From: Closterium sp. Naga37s-1
Lineage: Eukaryota > Streptophyta > Zygnematophyceae > Desmidiales > Closteriaceae
Reading direction: 5' to 3'
DNA: 64,000 nt
NCBI GenBank assembly: GCA_947471745.1
Contig: CANJKZ010000093.1
Coordinates: 501,501 to 565,500 of the forward strand
Below, piece by piece: positions 20,635 to 32,558 of the stretch. A program made the translations under genes and the position numbers. The notes beneath the pieces are model-generated. The model was given only the letters and a program-made list of their open reading frames with translations. It searched no databases and had not been told where the DNA came from. Position 1 is the stretch's first letter, and every line of letters begins with the position of its first letter.

Positions 20635-21060
20635 GCTTGGCATCAAGCGAAGAGTGCAGCAGAGGAAGCAGAGTAGCAGACCGGCAGCAGCAGTTGCAGC
20701 AGCAGAAGCAGCAGCGCAGCAGCAGTGGGGGGTGGGGGGCTGGAGAGGAGGCTAGGCTAGACATGGTGTGAGCGAGGTGTGGTAAAAGGTTTGGTATGGT
20801 GCCAGGTCAGGTGTGGTGATCTGATTTTTCCCCGTTCTTTCTCCCCTGCAGGCTGACAATGGGAGCACTGGAGCAAGGGCAGAGAGTGGAGTCCGCCCTC
20901 TCACACACCTCCTCCTCTCTTTCGTCCCTCCCCCCCTTGCAGAACCCTGCCTGGACCACGGTGGAGTCCCGCCCTCCCTTAATCCCCCCCCCACCTTTCC
21001 CCACTTCCCAGCAGCCTTGGCATCATGGCGCTCAGCATGGCTGTGGTAGGTTTAGGTAAG
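20635..21060 (+). other. Two further exon-like blocks (Q/S-rich and P-rich)
   Basis: Bases 20635-20764, after a CACCAG acceptor, read as a Gln-rich peptide ending at ATG|GTGTGA. Bases about 20852-21055, after a CTGCAG acceptor, read MGALEQGQRVESALSHTSSS and onward to a Pro-rich end before GTAAGC. These may be the 3' exons of the unknown transcript that includes modules A-C. No family is recognised. Confidence 0.25.
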
Positions 21061-21340
21061 CAGGCATGAGGGTGAAGTGTGGGGTGGGTGGGTGGGAGCA
21101 CGGGAGCAGTGGGCAGCTCACTGCCTTAAGGGCAGCATCCTCTGGGGTTGTGCAGTGTGGGTCGGGGTGTGGTGGGTGGAACCTACGCGGCACGGCACTC
21201 GGTGCTCAAGTAACCGATCTGACGTGCAAGTCCTAATGGACACCGTCAGAGCCGACCGGCCGGCGGCTCTGGTTCGCGTCAGCTCTGGCTACGTAAGTTG
21301 TGGTGGGTGAGAGGGAGAGGAGACAGGGGGCTGAAACCCC

Positions 21341-22148
21341 AGGGTGAGTTGAGTGAGGGGCAATGGTGGGGGCCTGAATTCCCCAGGGTAAGTGGAGTGA
21401 GAGGGAGAGAACAAAGGGGGTTGAAACCCCAGGGTGAGTTAAGTGAGGGGCAATGGTGGGGGCCTGAATCTCCCAGGATAAGTGGAGTGAGAGGGAGAGA
21501 AGAAGGGGGGATGAAATCCCAGGGTGAGTTAAGTGAGGGGGCATGGTGGGGGCCTGGATCCCCCAGGGTAAGTGGAGTGAGAGGGAGAGAAGAAGGGGGA
21601 TGAGACCCCAGGGTGAGTTGAGTGAGGGGCAATGGTGGGGGCCTGAATCCTCCAAGGTATGTAGAGTGAGAGGGAAAGAAGAAAGGTGGCTGAAACCCCA
21701 GGGTGAGTTGAGTGAGGGGCAATGGTGGGGGCCTGAATCCCCCAGGGTAAATAGAGTGAGAGGGAGAGAAGAAAGGGGGCTGAAACCCCATGGTGAGTTG
21801 AGTGAGGGGCAATGGTGGGGGCCTGAATCCCCCAGGGTATGTAGAGTGAGAGGGAAAGAAGAAAGGTGGCTGAAACCTCTGGGTGAGTTGAGTGAGGGGC
21901 AATGGTTGGGGCCTGAATCCCCCAGCGTAAATAGAGTGAGAGGGAGAGAAGAAAGGGGGCTGAAACCCCTGGGTGAGTTGAGTGAGGGGCAATGGTGGGT
22001 GGCTGAATCCCCCAGGGTAAGTGGAGTGAGAAGGAGAGAAGAATGGGGGCTGAAACCCCAGGTTGGGTTGAGTGAGGGGCAATGGTGGGGGCCTGAATCC
22101 CCCAGGGTAAGTAGAGTGAGGGGAGGAGATGAGGGCTGAAACCCCCAA
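21341..22148 (+). repeat. 90-bp minisatellite, about 9 copies, two donor-like sites per unit
   Basis: Unit starts (AGGGTGAGTT) are at 21341, 21431, 21521, 21610, 21700, 21790, 21880, 21970 and 22060, a near-exact 90-bp period. Each unit carries GGGTGAGTTGAG and AGGGTAAGTGGAG, both close to the 5' splice-site consensus. Because 90 is a multiple of three, open frames of about 200 residues (+) and 290 residues (-) run through the array; these are not taken as genes. A strong donor, TAC|GTAAGTTG, lies just upstream at 21292. Confidence 0.9.
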
Positions 22149-24864
22149 GGTGGTTGAGGATAGGGATTGGGAGGTAGATCCCCTAAGGCGGGGAGTGGAA
22201 GCCCCCTCGTGTTGCGTGATGCAGTGAGCCCTAAGTTTGATTCAATGACTCACTTCTGAGCTAGGGGATTCCAAAACCCGAATTAACGAGGCAGGTGAGG
22301 GGATTCAGACGAGTTCAGGCCCAAGGTTGCACTGGGAGGCTCAGAGGTGGGGTGGAGCCGGTCAGTTGCTTAAGGGGGAGGCTGTGCAATACATGATATA
22401 CCAAACTTTCCATGTCAAGGCAATGGGTTAATAAGGAGCATCTTGAAAACGTGGTGGGGGTTGTGTGGGTGAAGGGTAAGGGGGATGGAAAAGTGGCATG
22501 TAAGTCCCTCACATTTGCGTTTCGTCTGACTTATGCTGGGAACTTGACCCCTTTCTCTTGCCTCTCAAGCGTGTTCTGTTGCCTCCCGTCACCCCCCACC
22601 CAGGTGTGGTGGAGGGAAAGTGGAAGCGGTTGGGAAAGGGAGGTTGGATGTTGAAACCTGAAGAGCATGGACTGATGATCAGACGTTGAGCTAGGGTTTA
22701 GGGTTGGCGTCACCCACCCACCCACACGGTTGGCGTCACTGCCCTCTCTCTGACACTGTTACGATGGTGTGGCTGCTGGTGGACAGGGACTTAGATAGGC
22801 TTTAGATAGGCCACTGCCCGGTTGTTACTATAATTGTTTGCAAAATCTAATGTGGTTCGTGAACCACGACTTGATCGAAGTTGTGCGAAGGCAAGTTGCT
22901 TAGCCCATTCTAATCATGTATTTGTCGTTCCTAATATGCTGGTCAGTAGCCTTTTAAAAGTTGCACCTTTGACGTATAATGGCAAATGTCACCATCGACC
23001 ATATTTACTTGCCTGGTAAGATAATTTTGATAGGATACTACAAGACTGATTTTTTGTTAATGGTATTTGAGTTCACACTTTCCTGTGTTAGTAAAAAATA
23101 TCCCCGTTTATGTATTTTTTTTCCTTTTTCTCAGGAGGAGTCTTGTCTGGATAGCCTAGCGGCCAAAGCCTATCTGCGACCTCATTCGACGCGCGCGAAA
23201 ATTGTTGCTGGACAGGACACGTATCGCGGTGGCTTGCTGTGCAATGGGGTGGGTGGGGGGGGGTACAATTTGTGGCTGTGCCCCTTGAGCCTCAACCCAC
23301 ACGTGCGAAGGCAACAATATAGTGGTGCTGAAAGTTGCTGGCTGGGCTCACCTTTGTCGAGTCGTATGCGGAAACCTAGCATGTCCACACAGTTGTTGGA
23401 GATTTGAACAAGCATTGTCCAATAACCGTCATGACACGTAGATGACATTGTGATTTCCTTAGGAATGGCCAAGCTCAGGGATTGGACTGCCACTTGGCAG
23501 GGATCTGGGTGTCACGAATGCCCGCAGATAGCAAGTGGACAGAGATGTGACTACGAAGGGACAGGCGAAGACATTTTGGGTGTCTGTGTTTTTTATATTA
23601 CATAATCATAGCATTTGGAGACGGACTTCCACCAGATTCTTGGCACTTACATGGATTCGCAACCATTCTGTTGATTCCGTTCGCTGTTCTGATTCCTTCC
23701 TACTCGGTGTGGATTATATTTACAAACATGCGGAGGGAGCATTAGAAAGCAGCCGCCGAAACTAGGAACCAGATGCTGAACAATGCCAAAACAGCATCAG
23801 GCGGCCGCAAATCACGAGCACCCTTCGACAGCCGCTCAAGCAGTTCTTCTGATAAGAAACCGCACAAGCACCGCACTCGATGAGTCTGTCAAGTGTGTGC
23901 GGTGGGACCGTCCTTGACGAGAGGGAATTGTGTGGTTCAGTAGGGCAGACTGCAGTCTCCGCGGCATCTTGTTGAGGCCCACACTTCCCTGATTGCTGTT
24001 GTGCTGCCATTCTCATCCATATCCACACCTGTTTTGTTAAAAGTGTTCGGGGATGGGTTTAACAAAATTGTGTGAATCAGGTGAACGCTCACCCTTTTGT
24101 TCATCAAGGGTTTCCCAATACCTGTTCCCAAGGTTCCATTCTTCGAACTTCACAAGGTTCCCGATCCGACACCCGACAGATGGCTTGGTGCTTCTCCCTC
24201 CTAGCAACACCCTCACCTCTCCTTCCAGCCATGGCGTCGAACCTGTTAGGAGCTTTTTCGCCATCGCGAGCATAAGCTGTCGTTAATACTAGTCTAAGAG
24301 CATGTTAGGAGTCATCGCGAGCTGCCAGCATAGTTATGCGTGCGGTAGTAAGTTATTGATGTAGCTACTCTCCATTCCATGTGTTCAAATACTCAATTGA
24401 CCAAACCGTCGCGCGTCGAGATTCGACAAAATAGTAGGCCCGCGTTTCCCCCAACGTGATCCAGCCGTTTGAAAAAAACATTTGGGCCTACTCGATCATC
24501 CAGGCGGTCCGCGTTTTAACCGCGTTTCAGCTCGTTTCGCGACACATTATATCGACGATTTGAGCGATGCTTTATTTATGACCATCAAAACAGCACGATA
24601 ACGGCCCAGGCGCTGCTACTGTACAGAATCTGCAAAATAAGTGAGTTTTTTTATTTTATTTTTTTCTTCAAAGCGGGAATCTCCCAGTGACGGCTGTTAT
24701 GTCGGACTTGACGGTCGCTCCGAGGACGTCGAGCTATCCTTGCGATGTATGACGTATTTTCCGAGTAGTTCAGATTGTCGCAGACGAATCACGGCGAAGC
24801 TGAAAGGGAGCGGTAGTGCCGCAGTGAGAGCGTCGCCTATCGCTCGTGCGAGAGCCTCGCAGCC
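22149..24864. other. Region with no assigned gene
   Basis: About 2.7 kb without a recognisable coding segment. It is AT-richer between about 22800 and 24300 than the flanking genes. Short open frames lack domains. The last 250 bases before 24865 probably contain the 5' UTR of the large low-complexity gene. No transposon ends or RNA genes were recognised. Confidence 0.4.
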
Positions 24865-26164
24865 ATGGACGATCCCGCGACATGTTTCCTCGTCGACGAC
24901 GCCACGCTGTTCCCCGCCTTTCCTGGTACTTTTCCTCGGACACCCATGCCGTCCCCGTGGTCCCCCCCCATCCCGTCAGCCGCCGCGGAAGAAACAGGTC
25001 AGACCCCTCTTCAGAAGGACCATAACCCCATGATTCTCGCCGCGCCATGCGGGGCGAGCGGCGATAACAATTTAGGAGCAGCGGAGGGTGAAGGTACGGA
25101 TGATACTGTAGCAGTAGGGGGGGGTAGAGGGGGTAGTGGTTACTACTTGAGGGCGGAGCCGGAGAAGGGAGGAGGCGGCATGGCGGCGAGTCACGGTGTG
25201 AAGGAGCCGAGGCGAGGGGGAATGGACGGGCGGTGGCACTCGGGGCTGCTCGTGTCGCTGCGGCGGCAGCAGCAGCAACAGCAGCAGCACCAGCAGCAAG
25301 AGCAGCAACGAAAACGGCGGCGGCAACAGCAACAACAACAGCAGCAGCAACAGCAGCAACAGGAGCCCCGGCCACATCAGCAGCAACGGCGCGAACAGCT
25401 GGACGTGAACGCGAATTTCGTACACATTCGCTCGGCCTCGCCTGCCCATTGCGCCCTGGGCGGAAACTACCCTTTCGGGTATTCCGCCTTCCCCATAACC
25501 TCACTCCCGCCGCCTCTCCCCTTTTCCCCCGCCGGCGGGCTTCTTCCGCCATTGGACGTGCGCGGAGACCGGGCCGCGGAAGGAGAGGGGGAGTGTGAAG
25601 CGGCGGGGGAAGAGGAGGCGGAGAGCATGGGTGCGTCGCCGCTTCAGGGGACGCGAACGGCGGTAACCATGGGGGGGAACGTGGGAGCGGCGGAAGGCGA
25701 GGAGCGGGCGGAAGATGCGGAAAGAGCGGAAGGGGCGCAAGAGGCAGGGCCTTTGTCGGCAGCAGATAGGGGCGATGGCAAGCAAGGGTGCGGGGAACCT
25801 GGAATCGGCGGTTCTCACGGAGATGTTGACGGTTACTTCAACAATAACGGTAACGTTGGTCTTGACTGTGACGGTTACGGTGACAACCTGACAGCAAGCA
25901 ACGGCACTGCAGGGCTGGGTTCATCAGTGCAAGCAGACTGCGGGCGAGTGGGGTTTCGTGCAGTAGCTGCCGCACACAGGGGGTGCGCGGCTGGCGCAGC
26001 GATAGCAGCAGGGGCAGCAGGAGCAGCAGGGACAACAGCAGCAGCTGCTGCTGTTGCAGGAGCAGCAGGAGCGTGCTTACCTGGTGGTGTGCTCCCCGTG
26101 TGGGCCCCTGTGACCCCGGCCATTGTAGAGCCTGGCGCCAGCACACAGCACTGCCACGGCCACC

Positions 26165-26229
<65 letters not shown>

Positions 26230-27833
26230 GAGCAGCAGCAAGAGCAGCCAATAAAAGCAGCAGCGAGAGAGGAAGAAACAGGAAGGTGGTTACAGCAGCA
26301 AGAGCAGCAGTGGCTGGTGCAGCAGCAGGAGGTGTTGAGGTCTCACCTGGAGTTGCAGGCAGCACGGCTGCAGCCCACCGGACAGAAGCTGCAGCAGCAA
26401 TCACAAAACCACCACCAGCAATCGCTGCAGCAGCAGCAAAAGCAGCAGCAGGAGGAGGAGCAGCAGCAGCAGCAGGGGCACCAGCAGGAGCAGCAACAGG
26501 AGGAGGAGGAGCAGCAGCAGCAGGATGGGGGGGAGCAACAGCAGGAGCAACAGCAGGAGCAGGAGGAGGGGGAACGGGAGTTTTCATCTGGCATGGTGCG
26601 GCTCATTCACGACGCGGCTCACAGCCAGTTCAGCTTCCTGCAGCAACCAGTGGACCAACTCGCTGTCGCTGCAACCTCCCCCCGCCACCACCACCACTTC
26701 CCGCCCTCCCCACGCCCCTCGCCCCTCCCCTTGACGTCCCCCGTCCCCCCTTCCACGTTTGCCCCCTGCCCTGCCTCCGCGCCCTCATTCTCGCATCCCG
26801 TCCCCTCCGCGCTCGTGGTGCCATCAGCAGCAGCAGCGACAGAAGCCACGGCTGGAGCAGCAGTAGCGTCGTCCCCTCGCCAGCCTTCCCAGGCTTCTGT
26901 TCCGTCTGTCTGTGGCCGTGCTAGTGGGCGGGAGGTGGGGGGCGAGGGGCGGAGAGGAGAGGAGACGAGGGAGGGAGAGGCGGGAGCAGGGGAGAGCATG
27001 AGGGGGGGAGTGGGTGGCATGTGGGAAGTTGGCCCAGGGTTCTCTGGGCAAGCGGTGGTCAGTGGTGGAGGAGGGTGGGGAGGGGTAGGGGAGGACGAGG
27101 GAGGTGGGCCAGCAATGGTGGTAGCAGCAGAAGAATCAGCAGGTACAGGCAAGGCCGAGGGCGTGCATGGTGCATATGCCGTGTCTGAACCTTCTCCTCC
27201 TGCTGCTCCTGCTGCCACTGCTGCTCCTGCTGCCACTGCTGCCGCCGCTGCTTCTTCTGCTCCCGCTGCTCCTGCTGCTGCTCCTGCTGCTGCTCCTGCT
27301 GCTGCTCCTGCTGCTGCGCCTGCTGCTGCGCCTGCTGCTGCTCCTGCTGCGGCGGCTGCACATGCTGTGAGCTCATCTGCCGCGCCTGCCCTTGCCTCTG
27401 TTCATCCTGCTCCGAGTTTGCTGCCAGCCTCCAATGCAGCGCCTCTCCCGCGCAAGCGCTGTGCCACGTGGACGTTTGGCGATGTCTATGCGGCCATGGC
27501 AGGTGGCACGGGGGGGAATGTAGGGGGCGATATAGGGGGCGCTATGTGGGGCGCGCTTGACGCCCCCCTTGCTGCTTTTGATGCTGGTGAAATGGAACCT
27601 GGCTTCATGGGGCCTGCCGGTGCTGCTGCTGATGCTGTTGGTGGTGGTGGTGGTGGTGGTGGTGGTAAGAGTGTGGGAACGGATGCAGGGGGAGGGGAAA
27701 GCCTGTGGGATTCGCTCGAAGCGATGCAGCAGGAACAGCAGCAGCACGCACAGGGACGGGAGCAGCCTCAACAGGGCCACTTGCACGGACAGCAGCAGCA
27801 GCAGCCATTGCACCAGCCGTTGCACCAGCAGCC

Positions 27834-27878
<45 letters not shown>

Positions 27879-28339
27879 GCAGCGAGTGGGTGTGCGGCAA
27901 TCAGACGTGGACAAGTGGCAGAGTCTGGTGGCACAGCTGCGCACAGACAGCATCAGCATCGCCCCTGTCTCCTCCACCAAGAGGGGCCGATGGGGCAGTG
28001 GCAGTAGCGCCGCCACCACCACCACCGCCTCCCAGCGCCTCACTCCCTACACGCCTCACTCTGCATCTGCTGCTCCTCCTGCTGATCCTTCTGCTGATCC
28101 TACCTCCCCCGCGTCCACCCTCCCTTCCCCTTCTTCTGCTCACAATTCTGCCGCGCTGCAGCACCCGCACACGTCACCGGAGGTACCATCTCCTCGCATG
28201 CACCCCTCTCTGGCGTTCTTCCGCTGCATCTCGGATCCACTACCCTCAGCGTCAGCAGCAGCAGCAGCAGCCAAAGGCACAGGAGCATTCGCAGCGCCAC
28301 TTGCATCATCAGCAGCAGTAGGAGGACGAGGAGCAGCAT

Positions 28340-28397
<58 letters not shown>

Positions 28398-30803
28398 GGT
28401 GGGAGTGGCAGTAGGTGGGTTGCCACCCCCAGCGCCCAACCCGTTCGCTCGCAGGCTAGCTCTGCTGCGGCAGCAGCTGGAGGGCTCCCAGCCCCCTGCA
28501 CAGACGCAGCAAGAGCAAGGAGCGGTGCTGTGGCAGCAGGGGCAGCAGGGGCAGCAGGGACAGCAAGGGCAGGGAGCAGTCGAAGAGGAGTTGAGTGCGG
28601 TGCGAAGGCAGCTGCTGCTGTTAAGGGGTATGCAGGCTGCGAGTGAAGGGAGAGGGCGTGTTGTTTCTGCTTCTGCTGCTGCTGCTGCTCCTTCTGCTTC
28701 TGGTGGTGGTACTGCTGCTGCTGCTGGTGCTGCTGGTGCCCAAGCGACGTTTTCAGTGCCTGCTGTGTATATGAGTGCTCCTACTGCCAATGCCAGTGGT
28801 GGTGGCAGTGTGGGGATGCGGAGGTCGTGGGGAGGCATGAGGAAGGGAGGTGGTCGTCGTAACGTCACTGCTGCAGGGCGTAGCATGCAAGGCATGGGAA
28901 ACGACATGGTCACTACTAACATGGGAGCATCAAGCATGGGCAACGGCATGGGCAACGGCATGGTCAATGGCATGGGCAGTTTTGGAGCAACGCGGGCCTC
29001 CAGTGGGTTCAGTGACGGAGGCTCACAGTGTGTGGGGGAGCCCCTGATGGCACGCACCCACTCTCTGCCCCCTGCCTCCGCACCTGTGCTGCCAGCACGC
29101 ATGGCTGCTCTGGCCCGCAAGTGGGGCTGCCGCCCTGGCAGTGCAGTTGGCGCTAGGGCAGGCTTGCTGGGTGCCTCTCCTGCTGCTCCTCCTTCTGCTA
29201 CCGCTGCTACCGCTGCTGGTGGTTCTGGTGGTGGTGGTGGTGGCGGTGGTGGTGGTGGTGGCGCTGTGGCAGGGGCTGTGGCAGGTGCTGCTGCTGCTGC
29301 TGGTGGTGGTGTTACGGCTGGGGGGTGGGGGGGCAGCGGTATTCCCATGCATGGGAGAGTGGAGCGTGTGGGGGCTTGCAGGATGAGTGGCATGGGGAGT
29401 GGCATGGGGAGTGGCATGGGGGGTGCTATGGGCAGTGGCATGGGGAGTGGCATGGGGGGTGCTATGGGCAGTGGCATGGGGAGTGGCATGGGGGGTGCTA
29501 TGGGCAGTGGCATGGGGGGTGGTATGGGGAGTGGCATGGGGAGTGGCATGGGTGGTGCTAGGGGCAGTGGTATGGGGGGTGGTTTGGGGAGTGGCATGGG
29601 GAGTGGCATGGGGGGTTCAGTGGCCATAGAGCCAGCCGTCAGCAGCAGAAGCTGGAGCCAGAGTTGTGGGCTGGGAGGCATGCCCTCTGGAATGGCTGCT
29701 AAGGGAGGGGCTGCTGCAGCTGTGGCTGCAGCCAATGCTGCAGCAGAGGCAGCAGGAGGAGGGGGAAGAGGGTTTGGTGCAACAGGTGGTGGTGATGGTA
29801 GCGTTAAAGCTGCGAGTATGGGGAGCTTTGGCGTTGCTGGTGCGAGTGCGGGTGAGGGGGCAGCAGGTGCTAGTTGTTGGAAGCAGCTGGGTTACTCTAT
29901 GCAGCTGTCTCCTCCCACTCCCTCTGCTTCTCGCGCGCCGCCCTTGCCGCCCAACCCCCACTCCCTGCTGCCGCAGCTCCCCACACGCCATGCGCACTGC
30001 ACCGCCAGGTCGCTGGTGGCAGCGGGAGAGGGAACCCCGTGGATGCAGAGCGGGGCATGTGGTGGCGAGGGCAGCGTGTTGGGCGGGGGTGCGTGTGCCG
30101 TCTCTGGTGGTGGTGGTGGTGGTGGTGGTGGTGGTGGTGGTGGTGGTGGTGGTGGTGGTGGTGGTGGTGGTGGTGGTGGTGGTGGTGGTGGTGGTGGTGG
30201 TGGTGGTGGTGGTGGTGGTGGTGGTGGTGGTGGTGGTGGTGGTGGTGGTGGTGGTGGTGGTGGTGGTGGTGGTGGTGGTGGTGGTGGTGGTGGTGGTGGT
30301 GGTGGTGGTGGTGGTGGTGGTGGTGGTGGTGGTGGTGGTGGTGGTGGTGGTGGTGGTGGTGGTGGTGGTGGTGGTGGTGGTGGTGGTGGTGGTGGTGGTG
30401 GTGGTGGTGGTGGTGGTGGTGGTGGTGTGCGGGGTGACGCCCTTGGGTCTGCACATTTGACTGCCAGCATGGGCGGCGGAGGAGCAGGAGGAGGAGGAGG
30501 AGCAGGAGGAGTTTCGGTTAGCATTGGAGGAGGGATTTCGGTCAGCATGGGAGGAGGAGGTGGAGTTTCACACAGCATGGGAAGAGGAGGAGGGGGAGGA
30601 GGGGGAGGGGTTTCAGCGAGTATGGGTGGATCGGTGGAGATTGGAGGATCAATGGCAGCAAATGGGTGGGCAGATGATGCTACTTGTTCCTCTTTCCCCC
30701 CCTCGCTGCTCCTCCCTCCGGAATGCCAGCCCGCCTCCGCTCCTCCTGCTCCCATATCGCGCGCTCATGCTGCTAAACGCCAGCTGCTTTTCCAGGCATA
30801 CAG

Positions 30804-30844
<41 letters not shown>

Positions 30845-31774
30845 TGAGTGAAGGTGGAGGAGAGGTGGGTGGAATGCAGAGAGAGATGCGGTGGAGTGCA
30901 GGGGGGGTGGGTGCAGAGTCTAGGAGTGCATGGGACGACAGCACCCTGCAAGCCCATGCACACGCCCATGGTCAGGCAAGTGGGCTGATCAACACAATTG
31001 GCATGTTCCGACAGACAGGTGTGGGTGCTAAATCCGCACTTCCTGTAGCCGCAGGAGCAGGAGGCGCAGCGGGAAAGGCAGGGGCAGCAGGGGGAATGGT
31101 CCCAGTCCCAGAGAGGATGATTGGTGGTGGTGGCATAGGTTCAGTGGGTATGGCAGGCTGCAAGGGAGGCAGGGGCATGGGTGGTGGCAGCATGAGCGGT
31201 GCGTGGAGCGAGCATGCAGCTGCTGTGGGCTTGAGAAAGGGCGTGGGTATGGGCATGGGAACGGGAGTGTCGACCTTTTTCCAGCGCAGCAACACGCCCT
31301 CACGACCCACCGTACCGCTTGAGGTACGCTGCTCTGCCTCCCCTCCCTCCCTCCATCGCCCCCTCCCTCCCTCCCTCCATCACCCCCTCCCTCCCTCCCT
31401 CCATCACCCCCTCCCTCCCTCCCTCCCTCCCTGCCTCCCTCCTGTGCCTCACGACTACCTACCGTACCGTACATACCTGCTGTGCCTTGCAGTCTTCATC
31501 CACTGTCCTCTGTGACATGCGCTTCACCTCTGTAACCATCTGCTCTCCCTCCTTCCTGTTTTTCTCCTTCAATCTCCCCTCTCCCCTCTCCCCTCTCCTC
31601 TCTCCCCACTCCCATCTCCCCTCTCCCCTCTCCCATCTCCCATCTCCCCTCTCCCCTCTCCCCTCTCCCATCACCACACCACAGGTGCAGCTAGCTCAAC
31701 TGACCGCAGAGGTCGCAGCACAGCCGTGTCCCACTGGCCTGCTGGGTGCACATCCCCACACCACCTGTAATTAA
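24865..31774 (+). CDS. Giant Gln/Ala/Gly-rich protein of unknown function
   Basis: The ATG at 24865 sits in a good context (GCAGCCATGGAC). One exon runs to 31323 (2153 codons). In-phase splicing to 31493-31531 and 31685-31774 gives about 2195 residues, ending with a short hydrophilic tail. Tracts: poly-Gln near residues 134-175 and 434-460; Pro/Ala repeats near 800-830; poly-Ala near 1160-1177; Met-Gly-Ser-Gly repeats near 1507-1590; 107 consecutive Gly at about 1748-1854; poly-Gln near 1981-1993. Islands of ordinary sequence lie between them, such as RKRCATWTFGDVYAAM, DVDKWQSLVAQLRTDSIS, NPFARRLALLRQQLE and AKRQLLFQAYRQQ. None is recognised. Such composition is common in transcriptional co-regulators, but no DNA-binding domain is visible, so no function is given. 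Small introns inside exon 1 cannot be excluded. Confidence 0.6.
26167..26240 (+). repeat. (CAG)n tract coding poly-Gln
   Basis: About 20 uninterrupted CAG codons, then CAA/GAG interruptions, inside the large gene. Other CAG/GCA tracts in the same gene lie at about 25266-25370, 27831-27882, 28346-28396 (read in the GCA frame as Ala) and 30806-30842. Confidence 0.9.
29383..29622 (+). repeat. GGCATGGGGAGT-type coding minisatellite
   Basis: About 20 copies of a 12-bp unit (AGTGGCATGGGG, with GGTGCTATGGGC variants) encode a Gly-Met-Gly-Ser repeat inside the large gene. Higher-order units of 36-48 bp are visible. A shorter run of the same kind is at about 28935-28980. Confidence 0.85.
30106..30426 (+). 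repeat. Perfect (GGT)107 trinucleotide tract
   Basis: 321 bases of uninterrupted GGT, read as 107 Gly in the large gene. Other frames give pure Val or Trp on this strand and pure Thr, His or Pro on the other. Those open frames are artefacts. No interruption was seen by eye, which suggests recent expansion or strong homogenisation. Confidence 0.95.
31324..31684 (+). repeat. CT-rich tandem repeats in the two last introns of the large gene
   Basis: Intron 1 (31324-31492) has CCCTCCCTCCCTCCAT repeats starting about 15 bases after the donor. Intron 2 (31532-31684) has TCTCCCC/TCTCCCA repeats starting about 40 bases after its donor. The 39-nt exon between them (31493-31531) is phase-neutral and could be skipped. 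Confidence 0.6.
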
Positions 31775-32022
31775 CTAGCACCCCTGGTAGTAACAGCACG
31801 GCTTGTAATAGCTAGAACCGCTTGTATTAACAGCACTGGTTGTGATAACTAGCACCGCTTGTAGCTATCACCTCTTCTAACCAGCACCACTTGTAAGAAT
31901 AATTGTTTGAAGTACTTACCGTACGAGGTTGATACAACTCACCACCTCTCCACTACCACCATCCTGTCATTCCCTGTAAATCCCATAATAAAATAGAATC
32001 GCTTGTAGCATACATTACATAC
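31775..32022. other. 3' flank of the large gene up to the gypsy element
   Basis: Several degenerate copies of a motif like GCACCGCTTGTA(G/A)TAAC lie at about 31780-31880. Two AATAAA-like words near 31985-31995 may serve polyadenylation. The target duplicate CATAC occupies 32018-32022. Confidence 0.45.
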
Positions 32023-32376
32023 TGTAAGGAAAATTCATTTTCCTTACTTCGCGTCCCTGCTTAGCGCGTACATGTCCGTTCCCGCCATCGGCACCCATCC
32101 ATGAACGTTACCCGCTCACGACATTAGCCTCGACCACGACTCCCGCCACTGTTCACGACGCGACCCAACCTAACGGTTCGGTTGGTAACCTGCGCTCCGG
32201 ACCTCCGCCTCGACATTTCCCAAACCTCGGCGCTAGGCCCGTAGCGCACCCCAATTTCCCGCATTACCGTTACCACGCTAGCTTCGCTATATAACTTCGC
32301 TCATGCTTTTCGCTCAACTGTATTGATTGCTTCGATAGTGCAATTCTCGCTCGATCACTCAATTGCACTCGTAACA
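32023..32376 (+). repeat. Gypsy 5' LTR
   Basis: 354 bp, TGTAAGGAAA to CTCGTAACA. It includes CTATATAA at about 32287-32294 as a likely core promoter of the element. It pairs with the LTR at 48355-48707. Confidence 0.95.
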
Positions 32377-32558
32377 CTTGGTATTCAGAGCCTACGACAT
32401 CTTTTGGGACCGCACTCACACCTTCGCTTCCCCACTATCTCATTTTTTGGGGGGTAGACGTCTCTCAGCGAAACAAGCACCGCCGCTCGTAGTGCTCTCT
32501 CGTAAGCACGCACGGCCACGACAGAGGCTCTCGCTGAGCTTGCCCGACACCCCCGCCA

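Noticed and set aside
21279..22148. Minus-strand open frame of 289 codons with a 30-residue Pro-rich repeat
   Set aside because: It follows from the 90-bp period of the minisatellite; the opposite strand is equally open.
22690..22710. Telomere-like TTTAGGG word
   Set aside because: A single copy (CTAGGGTTTAGGGTTGG) with no tandem array.
29617..30755. Poly-Thr, poly-His, poly-Pro, poly-Val and poly-Trp open frames over the GGT tract
   Set aside because: Alternative readings of one (GGT)107 tract; only the Gly frame is continuous with the 2195-residue frame.
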